Assembly: GCA_039923495.1 (NCBI GenBank)
Contig: JBDTCO010000042.1
Location: 1 to 64,000, forward strand
Direction of reading: 5' to 3'
Length of the DNA: 64,000 nucleotides
From: JBDTCO01 sp039923495
Lineage (GTDB): Bacteria; Myxococcota_A; Polyangia; Palsa-1104
Position 1 is the stretch's first letter; each line of letters opens with the position of its first letter. The notes under the pieces are model-generated. The model saw only the letters and a list, made by a program, of their open reading frames with translations, was not told the DNA's origin and searched no databases. Of the stretch, positions 26,559 through 33,700 are shown piece by piece. The translations under genes and the position numbers were made by a program.

Positions 26559-27401
26559 ATGAAGATCCGCGTCGTGCCCGAAGCCCGCTCGCTCGTGCCG
26601 GAGTCCGTCGAGGGGGCAACGGTCGTCGTCATCGACACGCTCCGCGCCACCACCACCATCGCCTGCGCCGTGGCGTGCGGGATCGTCGTCGAGACCGTCG
26701 CCTCCATCGCCGAGGCCAAGCGGCGACGCGGACCGCGCGTGCTCATCGCCGGCGAGCGCGGCGGCAAGAAGCTGCCCGGGTTCGATCTGGGCAACTCGCC
26801 CGTCGATATCGAGGCCGCTGCCCGCGGCACGGCCTCGCCCTCTGGGCGCGATGAAGGCCAGGCCGCTGCCCGCGGCACGGCCTCGCCCTCTGGGCGCGAT
26901 GAAGGCCAGGCCGCTGCCCGCGGCACGGCCTCGCCCGCTGGGCGCAATGAAGGCCAGGGACCCTCGCTCGGTGGCAAGAAGCTCGTGCTCACCACCACGA
27001 ACGGTACCGGCGCCATCGCGCGCAGCGCCGCCGCTCGCGCGATCTACGTGGGCGCGCTCGTGAACGCCGCCGCGGTCGCGCGCGCCGTCTCGAACGCCGA
27101 GTCGCTCGTGCTGGTGTGCGCCGGGCGCACCACCGGCGTCGCGCTCGAAGATCTCCTCGGCGCGGGCGCGATCATCGCGGCGCTGCCCGCGGGCAGCTTC
27201 GAGGAGTCGCTACTGTCCGATGGCGCGCGGCTCTCGCTCGACCTGTTCATCCGCAGCAAGAAGCGGCTCCATGCGTTCCTGCGCGAGTGCGAGAGCGGCC
27301 GCAACCTGTTGCGCATGGGCGCAGAGGCCGACGTGAAGCTATGCGCCGAGCTCGATCGCAACGACGTCGCGCCGCGTCTCGTGCGTGGTTGCTTCAGGTA
27401 G
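26559..27401 (+). CDS. comB: 2-phosphosulfolactate phosphatase ComB with an in-frame repeat insertion
   Basis: 280 residues matching ComB: VVVIDTLRATTTIA (catalytic Asp region), VLIAGERGGKKLPGFDLGNSP, and after an insertion KLVLTTTNGTGAI and ALVNAAAVA. ComB dephosphorylates phosphosulfolactate made by ComA, giving sulfolactate. Family members are usually about 230-240 residues; the excess is explained by three tandem 16-residue repeats in the short linker between GNSP and LVLTTTNGT. The gene starts 4 nt after a TPR gene of the MoxR operon and overlaps tail-to-tail (8 nt) with the enolase-superfamily gene. ComA is encoded at 12,993-13,763 on the opposite strand. Confidence 0.9.
   Translation: MKIRVVPEARSLVPESVEGATVVVIDTLRATTTIACAVACGIVVETVASIAEAKRRRGPRVLIAGERGGKKLPGFDLGNSPVDIEAAARGTASPSGRDEGQAAARGTASPSGRDEGQAAARGTASPAGRNEGQGPSLGGKKLVLTTTNGTGAIARSAAARAIYVGALVNAAAVARAVSNAESLVLVCAGRTTGVALEDLLGAGAIIAALPAGSFEESLLSDGARLSLDLFIRSKKRLHAFLRECESGRNLLRMGAEADVKLCAELDRNDVAPRLVRGCFR
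26814..26957 (+). repeat. Three 48-bp in-frame tandem repeats inside comB
   Basis: Copies at 26814-26861, 26862-26909 and 26910-26957. The first two are identical; the third has two changes (Ser to Ala, Asp to Asn). Each encodes AAARGTASPSGRDEGQ or its variant. The period is a multiple of three, so the frame is kept. Confidence 0.95.
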
Positions 27402-28545
27402 CGCTGATGTTTGCGATGTCGCGACGCTGCACGGTGTAGCGCTCGAGGACGTCGGTGAGCATGTGCGCGCCGAAGCCGTGACCCGGGGGCACCGGCGTCA
27501 TGCGCGTGCCGGGCGCATGATCGAGCCTCGCATCGGTGAGGTCGTGCTCGAGGCTGCGGGTCGGCACGGTGGACTCGAAAAAAAGCGCGCCTTCGACGCG
27601 TGCGACGAACGCGCGGCCGAGCGAGGACAGCACGCCCGACTCGCCGACCATGCAGCCGAGCTGCCAGCCGAGACCAGCGCGACGCGCGCGCGCGACGAGG
27701 CGCATGGTGCCGAAGATGCCTCCGCACTTCGAGAGTCGCAGGTTGAAGAGATCGACGGCGCCGGTCTGAATCGCGCGCTCGGCGTCATCGAGCGTGCAGA
27801 GGCTCTCGTCGAGCATGACGACCGTGCCATCGCGACGGAGCTGGGCGCAGCCGGCCAGGTCGCGCTCGGCGAGCGGCTCCTCGATGGACGAGAGCTGGAG
27901 GCTGCGCAGGAGCACGCGCGCGCTCTCCACGTCGAAGACACCGTTGGCGTCGCCGCGGAGGTTCGCGTCGGGAAAAACGCGGCGCAGCGCGGCGACGCGC
28001 GCGCGATCGTTGGCGGCGCCGAAACCCACCTTCACCTTGAGATCGAGCACGTCGTGAAGCTCGCCTGCCCTCGAGAGCGCGCCCTCGAGATCGTCTCCGA
28101 TGGTGAGCGTCTGACGAACGTGCTCGAACGGCTTTTCGCGCAGCAGGCCGGCGTACTCGGGGACCGCGGCGACGGCGTCCAGGATCGGCCGCTGCTCGCG
28201 GCGAGCGTGCGCGTCGAGGATCGCGAGCTCGAGCGCGCACGCCGCGGCGAGCTGCGGTGCGCGCTCGCCGCCGAGCTCGCGCGCGAGATCTCGATCGGCG
28301 AGATCTCGCGCCGCGAAGGCCAGGTCGGGCTGCTCTTCCGGTACGACCCCGGACGACAGCGCGGACAGCACGGACGCGACCGTCTCGCCGGTCACGTACT
28401 CCCGAGGGACCGACTCGCCCCAGCCTCGGCTGCCATCCGAGAGCTCGACCTCGACGATGACGTTGTCCGCCACGTTGCGCGGGCTGCGTGCGTGCCCGAA
28501 CTGGTATCGCATCGGGATGCGGACGTGTGACGCGGAGACCTTCAC
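27394..28545 (-). CDS. Enolase-superfamily enzyme (muconate-lactonizing/dipeptide-epimerase-like subgroup)
   Basis: 383 residues from GTG 28545, which overlaps the hydrolase stop (GTGA). Barrel-strand signatures are present: DLKVKVGF (KxK, about 168-175), LRGDANG (metal Asp, about 197), SIEEPL (metal Glu, about 223), VMLDES (metal Asp, about 248) and FNLRLSKCGG (second catalytic Lys, about 270). That is the MLE-subgroup layout: two acid/base lysines and three metal ligands. Possible activities are dipeptide epimerase, cycloisomerase or o-succinylbenzoate synthase; the sequence alone does not choose. It is co-transcribed with a Cys-nucleophile alpha/beta hydrolase. Confidence 0.88.
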   Translation of the reverse strand: MKVSASHVRIPMRYQFGHARSPRNVADNVIVEVELSDGSRGWGESVPREYVTGETVASVLSALSSGVVPEEQPDLAFAARDLADRDLARELGGERAPQLAAACALELAILDAHARREQRPILDAVAAVPEYAGLLREKPFEHVRQTLTIGDDLEGALSRAGELHDVLDLKVKVGFGAANDRARVAALRRVFPDANLRGDANGVFDVESARVLLRSLQLSSIEEPLAERDLAGCAQLRRDGTVVMLDESLCTLDDAERAIQTGAVDLFNLRLSKCGGIFGTMRLVARARRAGLGWQLGCMVGESGVLSSLGRAFVARVEGALFFESTVPTRSLEHDLTDARLDHAPGTRMTPVPPGHGFGAHMLTDVLERYTVQRRDIANISAT

Positions 28546-29339
28546 GGAGCGAGCAGCGAGACCAGCCGATCCGCGAGCAGCGCGGGCGCCTCGAGCACGA
28601 GCGCGTGCTCGCCCGGCAGGCGCACGATCTGGCGCGGTGCGAGCAGGCGCTCGACCGTGGCGTTGTCGACGATGCGATCGGAGTCGGCGAGCAGCGTCGT
28701 GATGGGCACCGAGAGGCCCGGCAGCACGGAGATCGCGCGATCGAGGAGGCCACGGCTCGGGGCGAGGAACGAGCGCGGCTGCGTGCGCCACGCCAGCTCG
28801 TCGGCGCGGATGCGCTGCGTCACCTCGGGATCGGACGAGAACACGTCGACATCGAACGGTAGCGCGACCGGATCCTCGGTGCCCGCAGCGAGGGCAGCGG
28901 CGCGCGCGCGGATCTGTGGTGCCATCGCGAGGCCCGGTGCAGCGAGGAAGATCTGATCGGGTGGATCGATGCTCGCGGAGACGAGCGCGAGACGCGCGCC
29001 CCAGCACCAGCCGAGCAGCGCGACGCGATGACCCTTGCTGCGGAGGTGCGCCTGCGCGACCCGGATGTCGTGGAGCCAGTGATTGGGCTCGGCCGTACCA
29101 ACGAGGGACGTGGCTCGACCCGAGCCGCGGCGATCGACCGCGACGCTCGCGATGCCACGCTCTGCCAGGGCCTCGGCGAGCGGTTCGAGCCAGCCCGCGT
29201 GCGACATGACACCGTGGATGAGCACGATACTGTGGCGTGCGCCCGGCACGTCGCGGATGTGCAGCGCGGCGGCCTCGTCGACGAGCCCCGGCGGCTCACC
29301 CGCACGCTCGATGGCGAACACGGCAGATCCTCCGGTCAC
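28542..29339 (-). CDS. Alpha/beta hydrolase with Cys in the nucleophile elbow
   Basis: 265 residues from GTG 29339 (overlapping the upstream stop, GTGA). The oxyanion region is LIHGVMSHAGW. The nucleophile elbow reads LLGWCWGAR, so Cys (about 112) replaces the usual Ser of GxSxG. ADSDRIVD supplies the Asp and GEHALVLE the His. A Cys nucleophile is known in dienelactone hydrolases, which act after muconate-lactonizing enzymes. Here an enolase-superfamily enzyme follows directly, so a lactone or thioester-like substrate is conceivable. The overall sequence otherwise looks like a general serine hydrolase. Confidence 0.82.
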   Translation of the reverse strand: MTGGSAVFAIERAGEPPGLVDEAAALHIRDVPGARHSIVLIHGVMSHAGWLEPLAEALAERGIASVAVDRRGSGRATSLVGTAEPNHWLHDIRVAQAHLRSKGHRVALLGWCWGARLALVSASIDPPDQIFLAAPGLAMAPQIRARAAALAAGTEDPVALPFDVDVFSSDPEVTQRIRADELAWRTQPRSFLAPSRGLLDRAISVLPGLSVPITTLLADSDRIVDNATVERLLAPRQIVRLPGEHALVLEAPALLADRLVSLLAP

Positions 29340-29938
29340 TGGCTCGGCCTCTTCGGCGGGACGGACGTGGTCTTCATGCTCTTCCCATCATGGAGTCGCT
29401 CGATCATCCGAGCGAGCAGGACTTCGACTTGCGGCGCGGTGCAGGCCTCGACCTCGGCCTCGACGTGGATCATCTCGCCACCCACGAGCGCCCACGCTGC
29501 GGTGCGCTCGAGAGCGCCGGTCTCCGTGACGTTGCGCACGATGAACGCGTGCTGTGCGCCGGCCACCGCGATGCTCGCGACCTGGGCGCGCGGGGACGTG
29601 AGGCGTGCGCGCATCGCATCGAACGCGCTGGTGGCGGCGGGTTGACGACCGGTGAGCACCTCGCCGATCACGTCGTCGTGGCCGTAGTAGTGGCGGCACT
29701 CGTCGAGGAGCTGCGACTGACCCTTCGGGGCGCCAGCGCCGCCGCATGCCTGCGCGACGAGCATGTCATCGACGGTGCTCGCGAGGTCCGCGGGGCAGCA
29801 CACCGGAGGCGCATGCGGGCAACACGCGGGGCTGCGATCGAACGTCTGGCACTCTGCAGCGCCCGCAACACCCGACAGCAAAAGAGCGGGCAGCAGCAGC
29901 CCCGCCCGCAGTCCCATCGCCCACCGCCCGGACTTCAT
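29336..29938 (-). CDS. Secreted Cys-rich protein, function unknown
   Basis: 200 residues from ATG 29938. The signal peptide is GLLLPALLLSGVAGAAE. The mature N-terminus has a Cys cluster (ECQTFDRSPACCPHAPPVCC), then one Cys in QACGG, one in DECRHYY and one in EACTAP, suggesting disulfides or metal binding outside the cytoplasm. The C-terminus is basic (SMKTTSVPPKRPSQ). Not recognised. It heads a three-gene coupled set with the hydrolase and enolase-superfamily genes. It lies just downstream of a strong hairpin that ends the ATP-grasp transcript, so it probably has its own promoter in the 29,939-29,973 gap. Confidence 0.65.
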   Translation of the reverse strand: MKSGRWAMGLRAGLLLPALLLSGVAGAAECQTFDRSPACCPHAPPVCCPADLASTVDDMLVAQACGGAGAPKGQSQLLDECRHYYGHDDVIGEVLTGRQPAATSAFDAMRARLTSPRAQVASIAVAGAQHAFIVRNVTETGALERTAAWALVGGEMIHVEAEVEACTAPQVEVLLARMIERLHDGKSMKTTSVPPKRPSQ

Positions 29939-29973
29939 CACGCCCAAGCGTAGCACCCGCGGAGCGCCGCGAA

Positions 29974-29994
29974 AGGTGGGAGGAGGTCCCACCT
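29974..29994 (-). terminator. Strong hairpin after the second ATP-grasp gene
   Basis: AGGTGGGA (29974-29981) and TCCCACCT (29987-29994) form a perfect 8-bp stem with a 5-nt loop. It directly abuts the TGA stop at 29995-29997, and in the minus-strand transcript it is followed by UUC. A good intrinsic-terminator candidate. Confidence 0.6.
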
Positions 29995-31251
29995 TCAGTC
30001 CACTCGCACCGTCGGCAAGAGACCCCCGCCGAGCGTGATGTTGATGAGCGGCGTGTCGCTCGCGCGCGCGATCCCGCCCGCGTATTTGCAGCCGAAGAGG
30101 AACGGGTTCCAGTTGTAGAACTTGTCGTGCACTCCGCCTGCGTGTGGGACGCGCAGCTTCGGCAGCACGGCGTAGGCCTGCTCGATCCACGGGCTCTGCT
30201 CGGCGTCGTCGAGCGCGGCCTGCCGATCGGTGTCGCTCGCGAGGCCGGGCAGCAGCACGTGCAGACCGCCATGGCTCTCGCCCTTCTTGAGGACCACGTG
30301 ATCGCCATGCGTGCGCAGCTGCGCGATGCGCTCCGCGTCGAGGATCCTGGTCGGCAACACGGGGCACTCGCCGCGCGACGCCGGCCAGTTCGCGCACAGG
30401 TGCGCGAGCAAGGTCTTCGAGCTCGCGAGGTACGAGCGCAGCGGGTTGACCATGCACACCTTCCCCCCGCGATATGCAGCGACGAGCGGCGCCACCTCGC
30501 TCGCGCGCTCGAGGAGCTCGGTGAAGAGCGCGCGGCGATACACGAGATCGATGACGCGACCGTCGTGCCGCAGCTTGCCGCCGGAGAACTCGAGCGCGCG
30601 CGGATCGCACACGATCGTCGGACAGCCGTGCTCCTCGAAGAACTCCGCGATGCGCGCATGCTCGAAGCGCGTCTTCTGTCCGGGCCAGTCGACGACGGCG
30701 ATGGTCGGCGTGAGATCGCGACCGCCGTACTCCGCATAGCAGGCGAGCAGCGTGGCGTGCAGCTGCGGGAGCTGGCGCTCGATGCGCAGGTGCGCGGCGT
30801 GCTTCGCGATGTGCGGCAGGGTCATCAGGCACTCGGCGACGTGGTCCGAGAACGCCATCATCGCCGGGCTGTCGGAGTTGTACTCGACGTACTTGATCGC
30901 ACCGTCGACGAAGATGGCGTCTGGCCGCGCGAGCACCGAGATCGTGCGATAGCCCGGATCGATCTCGACCCAGTCGCGCGCCTCGGGGCGCAGGTGCAAC
31001 GAACGCATCATCGCCGGATCGCGCAGCGCTTCCTGCGCGACGTCCTCCACCGTGAGCGCGAGGTCCTCCGCGCTGCGGATCCACGTATCGAGCGCCTTGC
31101 TCTCCGCGTAGAACGGCACGCAGTACGTCGGCAGGAGGCCGTCGCCGAAGTAGATGCCTCGACGGGTGAGCTCGCTGGTGAGCGCGCGCTCGGCGGCCAC
31201 GATGGCGTCGTGCTCGTGGAGCTCGCCGATGAGTTGTTGGAGCAGGCTCAT
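29995..31251 (-). CDS. Circularly permuted ATP-grasp-type enzyme
   Basis: 418 residues from ATG 31251 (MSLLQQLIGEL). Family-like segments are IFVDGAIKYVEYNSDSPA (acidic metal-binding strand), LRSYLASSKTLLAHL, HVVLKKGESHGGLHVLLPG (Lys plus Gly-rich loop) and the ending YAGGIARASDTPLINITLGG. These resemble stand-alone circularly permuted ATP-grasp and glutathionylspermidine-synthase-like ligases that form amides. It is divergent from a PIG-L deacetylase/GH3 operon (73 nt between starts), and its transcript ends in a strong hairpin. It probably supplies a ligase step to the pathway of the divergent operon (inference). Confidence 0.75.
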   Translation of the reverse strand: MSLLQQLIGELHEHDAIVAAERALTSELTRRGIYFGDGLLPTYCVPFYAESKALDTWIRSAEDLALTVEDVAQEALRDPAMMRSLHLRPEARDWVEIDPGYRTISVLARPDAIFVDGAIKYVEYNSDSPAMMAFSDHVAECLMTLPHIAKHAAHLRIERQLPQLHATLLACYAEYGGRDLTPTIAVVDWPGQKTRFEHARIAEFFEEHGCPTIVCDPRALEFSGGKLRHDGRVIDLVYRRALFTELLERASEVAPLVAAYRGGKVCMVNPLRSYLASSKTLLAHLCANWPASRGECPVLPTRILDAERIAQLRTHGDHVVLKKGESHGGLHVLLPGLASDTDRQAALDDAEQSPWIEQAYAVLPKLRVPHAGGVHDKFYNWNPFLFGCKYAGGIARASDTPLINITLGGGLLPTVRVD

Positions 31252-31308
31252 ACGATCACAGGGCGCAAGCGGGTTCAGCTTACATCGTTCCGCCCGACCC
31301 CCCGCGTG

Positions 31309-31314
31309 TATAAA
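31309..31314 (+). promoter_or_regulatory. Candidate -10 element TATAAA before the PIG-L/GH3 operon
   Basis: TATAAA lies 10 nt before the GTG start at 31325, in the 73-bp gap shared with the divergent ATP-grasp gene. No clear -35 at 16-18 bp. A transcript from it would be nearly leaderless. Confidence 0.4.
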
Positions 31315-31324
31315 GAAGGCCGCC

Positions 31325-32074
31325 GTGAACGTGTTCGTGCAGCCGCACCTCGACGACGTGGCCTGGTCGTGCGGCGGGACGGTGCGGCGGCTCGCGAGGC
31401 AGGCGCCGTGCCGCGTCGTCACGGTGTTCGATCGCAGTCCCGAGCCGTCGAGATCGCTGTCGCCGTTTGCCCGCATGCTCCACACGGCGTGGGGCGCGGG
31501 TCGCGATCCGCTGCCGATGCGACGCGCCGAGAACGAGCGCGCGCTGCGAATCCTCGGCGCGACGGGCGAGGGCCTGTCGATCCACGAGGCGCTGTACCGC
31601 GATCCGCCCGTGTCCTCGAGCGGCGAGCTTTTGACCCCACCCGGGCCTGCGCTCGCCCCGCTGGTGCGCGAGATCGCGGAGCGCCTCGTCGTGGCGTGCC
31701 GTGGTGCGACGCGGGTGTTTCTCCCGCTCGGCATCGCCACGCACGTCGATCACATGCTGTGCTACGCGGCGCATGAGCGGCTGCGTGCGACCGGTCTGGT
31801 GGTGCATCACTACGAGGACTTTCCCTACGTGACGCGCTTGGGAAAGCTCGTGGCGCGGCTGAACATGGTTCCGGTGCTGGCGTCGTTCACCGTCGACATC
31901 GACGACACGCTGCCCGCGCGCATCGAGGCCATACGAGCGTATCCATCGCAGCTTGGTCCCATGGGCATGGACCGTCCCGACGAGCTCGTGCGCACGCACG
32001 CAGCGTCGGTCGTGGAGCGAGGGCATGGAGAGCGCTTCTGGACGCTCGATCCACACGACTCCGCGCTGCGGTAA
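31325..32074 (+). CDS. PIG-L/LmbE-family deacetylase
   Basis: 249 residues from GTG 31325. The zinc motif QPHLDDVAWSCGG at the N-terminus (PHxDD) and THVDHMLCY (HxDH) are the two metal-binding elements of PIG-L N-deacetylases, the family of GlcNAc-PI, mycothiol and bacillithiol deacetylases. It probably removes an acetyl group from an amino sugar or related amide in the cytoplasm. It is the first gene of an operon with two GH3-type amido-synthetases, 12 nt ahead of the first, and diverges from an ATP-grasp ligase. Confidence 0.9.
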   Translation: MNVFVQPHLDDVAWSCGGTVRRLARQAPCRVVTVFDRSPEPSRSLSPFARMLHTAWGAGRDPLPMRRAENERALRILGATGEGLSIHEALYRDPPVSSSGELLTPPGPALAPLVREIAERLVVACRGATRVFLPLGIATHVDHMLCYAAHERLRATGLVVHHYEDFPYVTRLGKLVARLNMVPVLASFTVDIDDTLPARIEAIRAYPSQLGPMGMDRPDELVRTHAASVVERGHGERFWTLDPHDSALR

Positions 32075-32086
32075 CATCTTCGTTCC

Positions 32087-33700
32087 GTGGACTACGATGC
32101 AGTCGTAAAGCGCTTCGACCAGACGCTCGCACGACCTGAGCTCGCGCAGCACGACACGCTCGTGCGACTCCTGCGGCAGCTCGGGGGCGGTCGCTTTGGC
32201 AAGGAGCACGGCCTCGACGCGCTCATGTCGCGCGAGCTCTCGTATGCCGGGCTCGTGGACGCCTTCCGTCGGAACGTGCCGCTGCGCGACTTCGAGGGCC
32301 TGCGCGCGTACATCGAGCCGTGCCCGCAGGACCTGTCGGGCGAGGTGCCGCTGTGCCTCCTGCGCACGTCGGCGTCGACGGGAAAACCCAAGCTCATCCC
32401 CTACACGGCGGCGTTCCGCGACTCCATCAAGCGCGCGCACGACGTGTTCTCCGCTGCGATGTTCCGCGATGCTCCGACGCTGCCGCTGGGCGGTGGAACG
32501 CCGCGCGCCGTCGGTCTCTACCAGCTCTCTTCGACGAGGCAGGAGGCGCTCGGGTTGCCCGTCGACTCGTACGTCTCGCGGCTCTACGACGTGGCGCTCG
32601 CGGAGGATCCATTCTTCTACGCGTTCGACGACACCGGGCCGGGCCGCGCGATCTGCACGATCCCCGACGCGCGCGAGCGGCTCTTCCAGATGGCGCTCGC
32701 ATCGCAGGGCTGGGATCTGCACGCGCTCCGCGCCACGAACCCGACGACGCTGCTGCTGCTCTCGCGTGTCCTCGCCGACGAGACGGAGCGCTTCTGCCGC
32801 GAGATCGCCGCCTTCGACGTCGAGCGTGCACGCAGGCTCTCGTCGCTGGGTCGGCCGATCTCTGCGCGCGATCTGTGGCCGAACCTCGCGCTGCTCGTCA
32901 CGTGGCGCGGCGGCACGTGTCACCTGTTCGAGCCGCACCTGCGTGCGGCGTTCGGGGACGTGCGCATCCGCGCGCCCATCTACGCCGCGTCGGAAGGCGT
33001 CGTCGCGCTGCCTCTCGCCGACGCCGATCTCGGCGGGGCACCTGCCGTCGAGTCCACGTTCTTCGAGTTCCTGCCCGAACCCTTCGATGGCACGAGCACG
33101 CTGCTCCTGCACGAGCTCCAGCAGGGCAAGCGCTACGAGCTCATCTTCACGTCGCCCACCGGGATGACGCGGTACCGCATCGGCGATCTCGTGCAGGTGG
33201 ACGGCCTGGCGAACGGCACGCCGACGTTCCACTTCCTCGCGCGCAAAGGTCGCACGAGCTCCGTCACCGGCGAGAAGCTCACCGAGCTCCAGGTCGAGCA
33301 GGCGGTGTCGAACGCGTGTTCGCGGCTGCACCTCTCGCCTGTGCACTTCATGCTGTCGCCACAGATCGAGGCGCTGCCGTACTACGTGCTGTCCGTCGAT
33401 TTTGGCACCGGGCTTGGCACCGGGCTCGGCGCCGGGCTTGGCGCCGACACTGCCGCTGTGTCGCAGCTGGCCGCCGCGGTCGACGAGCAGCTCATGCAGC
33501 TCAACGTCGAGTACGAGGCGAAGCGGAGCTCGGCGCGGCTCGGTCCGCTCGTGCTGCGTCGCTGCAAGCGCGGCTCGTTCGAGGCGCTGCAGGCGAGCGG
33601 CCTCTCCGGTGGCGGCGCGGTCAACTTCAAGCTGTCGCACCTCACGGGCGAGCCCGTGCACGAGCGCCTCCCGCCCGACGTGAAGGAAGATCAGACGTGA
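32087..33700 (+). CDS. GH3-family acyl-acid-amido synthetase, first copy
   Basis: 537 residues from GTG 32087. ANL/GH3 motifs: P-loop LRTSASTGKPKLIPY (motif I), IYAASEGVVALP (motif II), and TRYRIGDLVQVDG (motif III). KGRTSSVTGEKLTELQVEQAV marks the C-terminal hinge, as in plant GH3 enzymes. Expected reaction: adenylation of a carboxylic acid and transfer to an amine, forming an amide. A short low-complexity run GTGLGTGLGAGLGA, encoded by a 12-bp repeat, interrupts the C-terminal domain. The next gene is a second GH3 and overlaps this stop (GTGA). Confidence 0.88.
   Translation: MDYDAVVKRFDQTLARPELAQHDTLVRLLRQLGGGRFGKEHGLDALMSRELSYAGLVDAFRRNVPLRDFEGLRAYIEPCPQDLSGEVPLCLLRTSASTGKPKLIPYTAAFRDSIKRAHDVFSAAMFRDAPTLPLGGGTPRAVGLYQLSSTRQEALGLPVDSYVSRLYDVALAEDPFFYAFDDTGPGRAICTIPDARERLFQMALASQGWDLHALRATNPTTLLLLSRVLADETERFCREIAAFDVERARRLSSLGRPISARDLWPNLALLVTWRGGTCHLFEPHLRAAFGDVRIRAPIYAASEGVVALPLADADLGGAPAVESTFFEFLPEPFDGTSTLLLHELQQGKRYELIFTSPTGMTRYRIGDLVQVDGLANGTPTFHFLARKGRTSSVTGEKLTELQVEQAVSNACSRLHLSPVHFMLSPQIEALPYYVLSVDFGTGLGTGLGAGLGADTAAVSQLAAAVDEQLMQLNVEYEAKRSSARLGPLVLRRCKRGSFEALQASGLSGGGAVNFKLSHLTGEPVHERLPPDVKEDQT
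33404..33445 (+). repeat. 12-bp microrepeat in the first GH3 gene
   Basis: GGCACCGGGCTT and one- or two-base variants repeat about 3.5 times in frame, coding for GTGL/GAGL units in what should be a loop of the C-terminal domain. Confidence 0.8.

Noticed and set aside
26814..26957. CRISPR-like array
   Set aside because: The 48-bp units are contiguous with no spacers and translate in frame within comB.
28542..29339. Dienelactone hydrolase assignment
   Set aside because: Only the Cys nucleophile matches. The remaining motifs fit a general alpha/beta hydrolase, so I kept the broader call.
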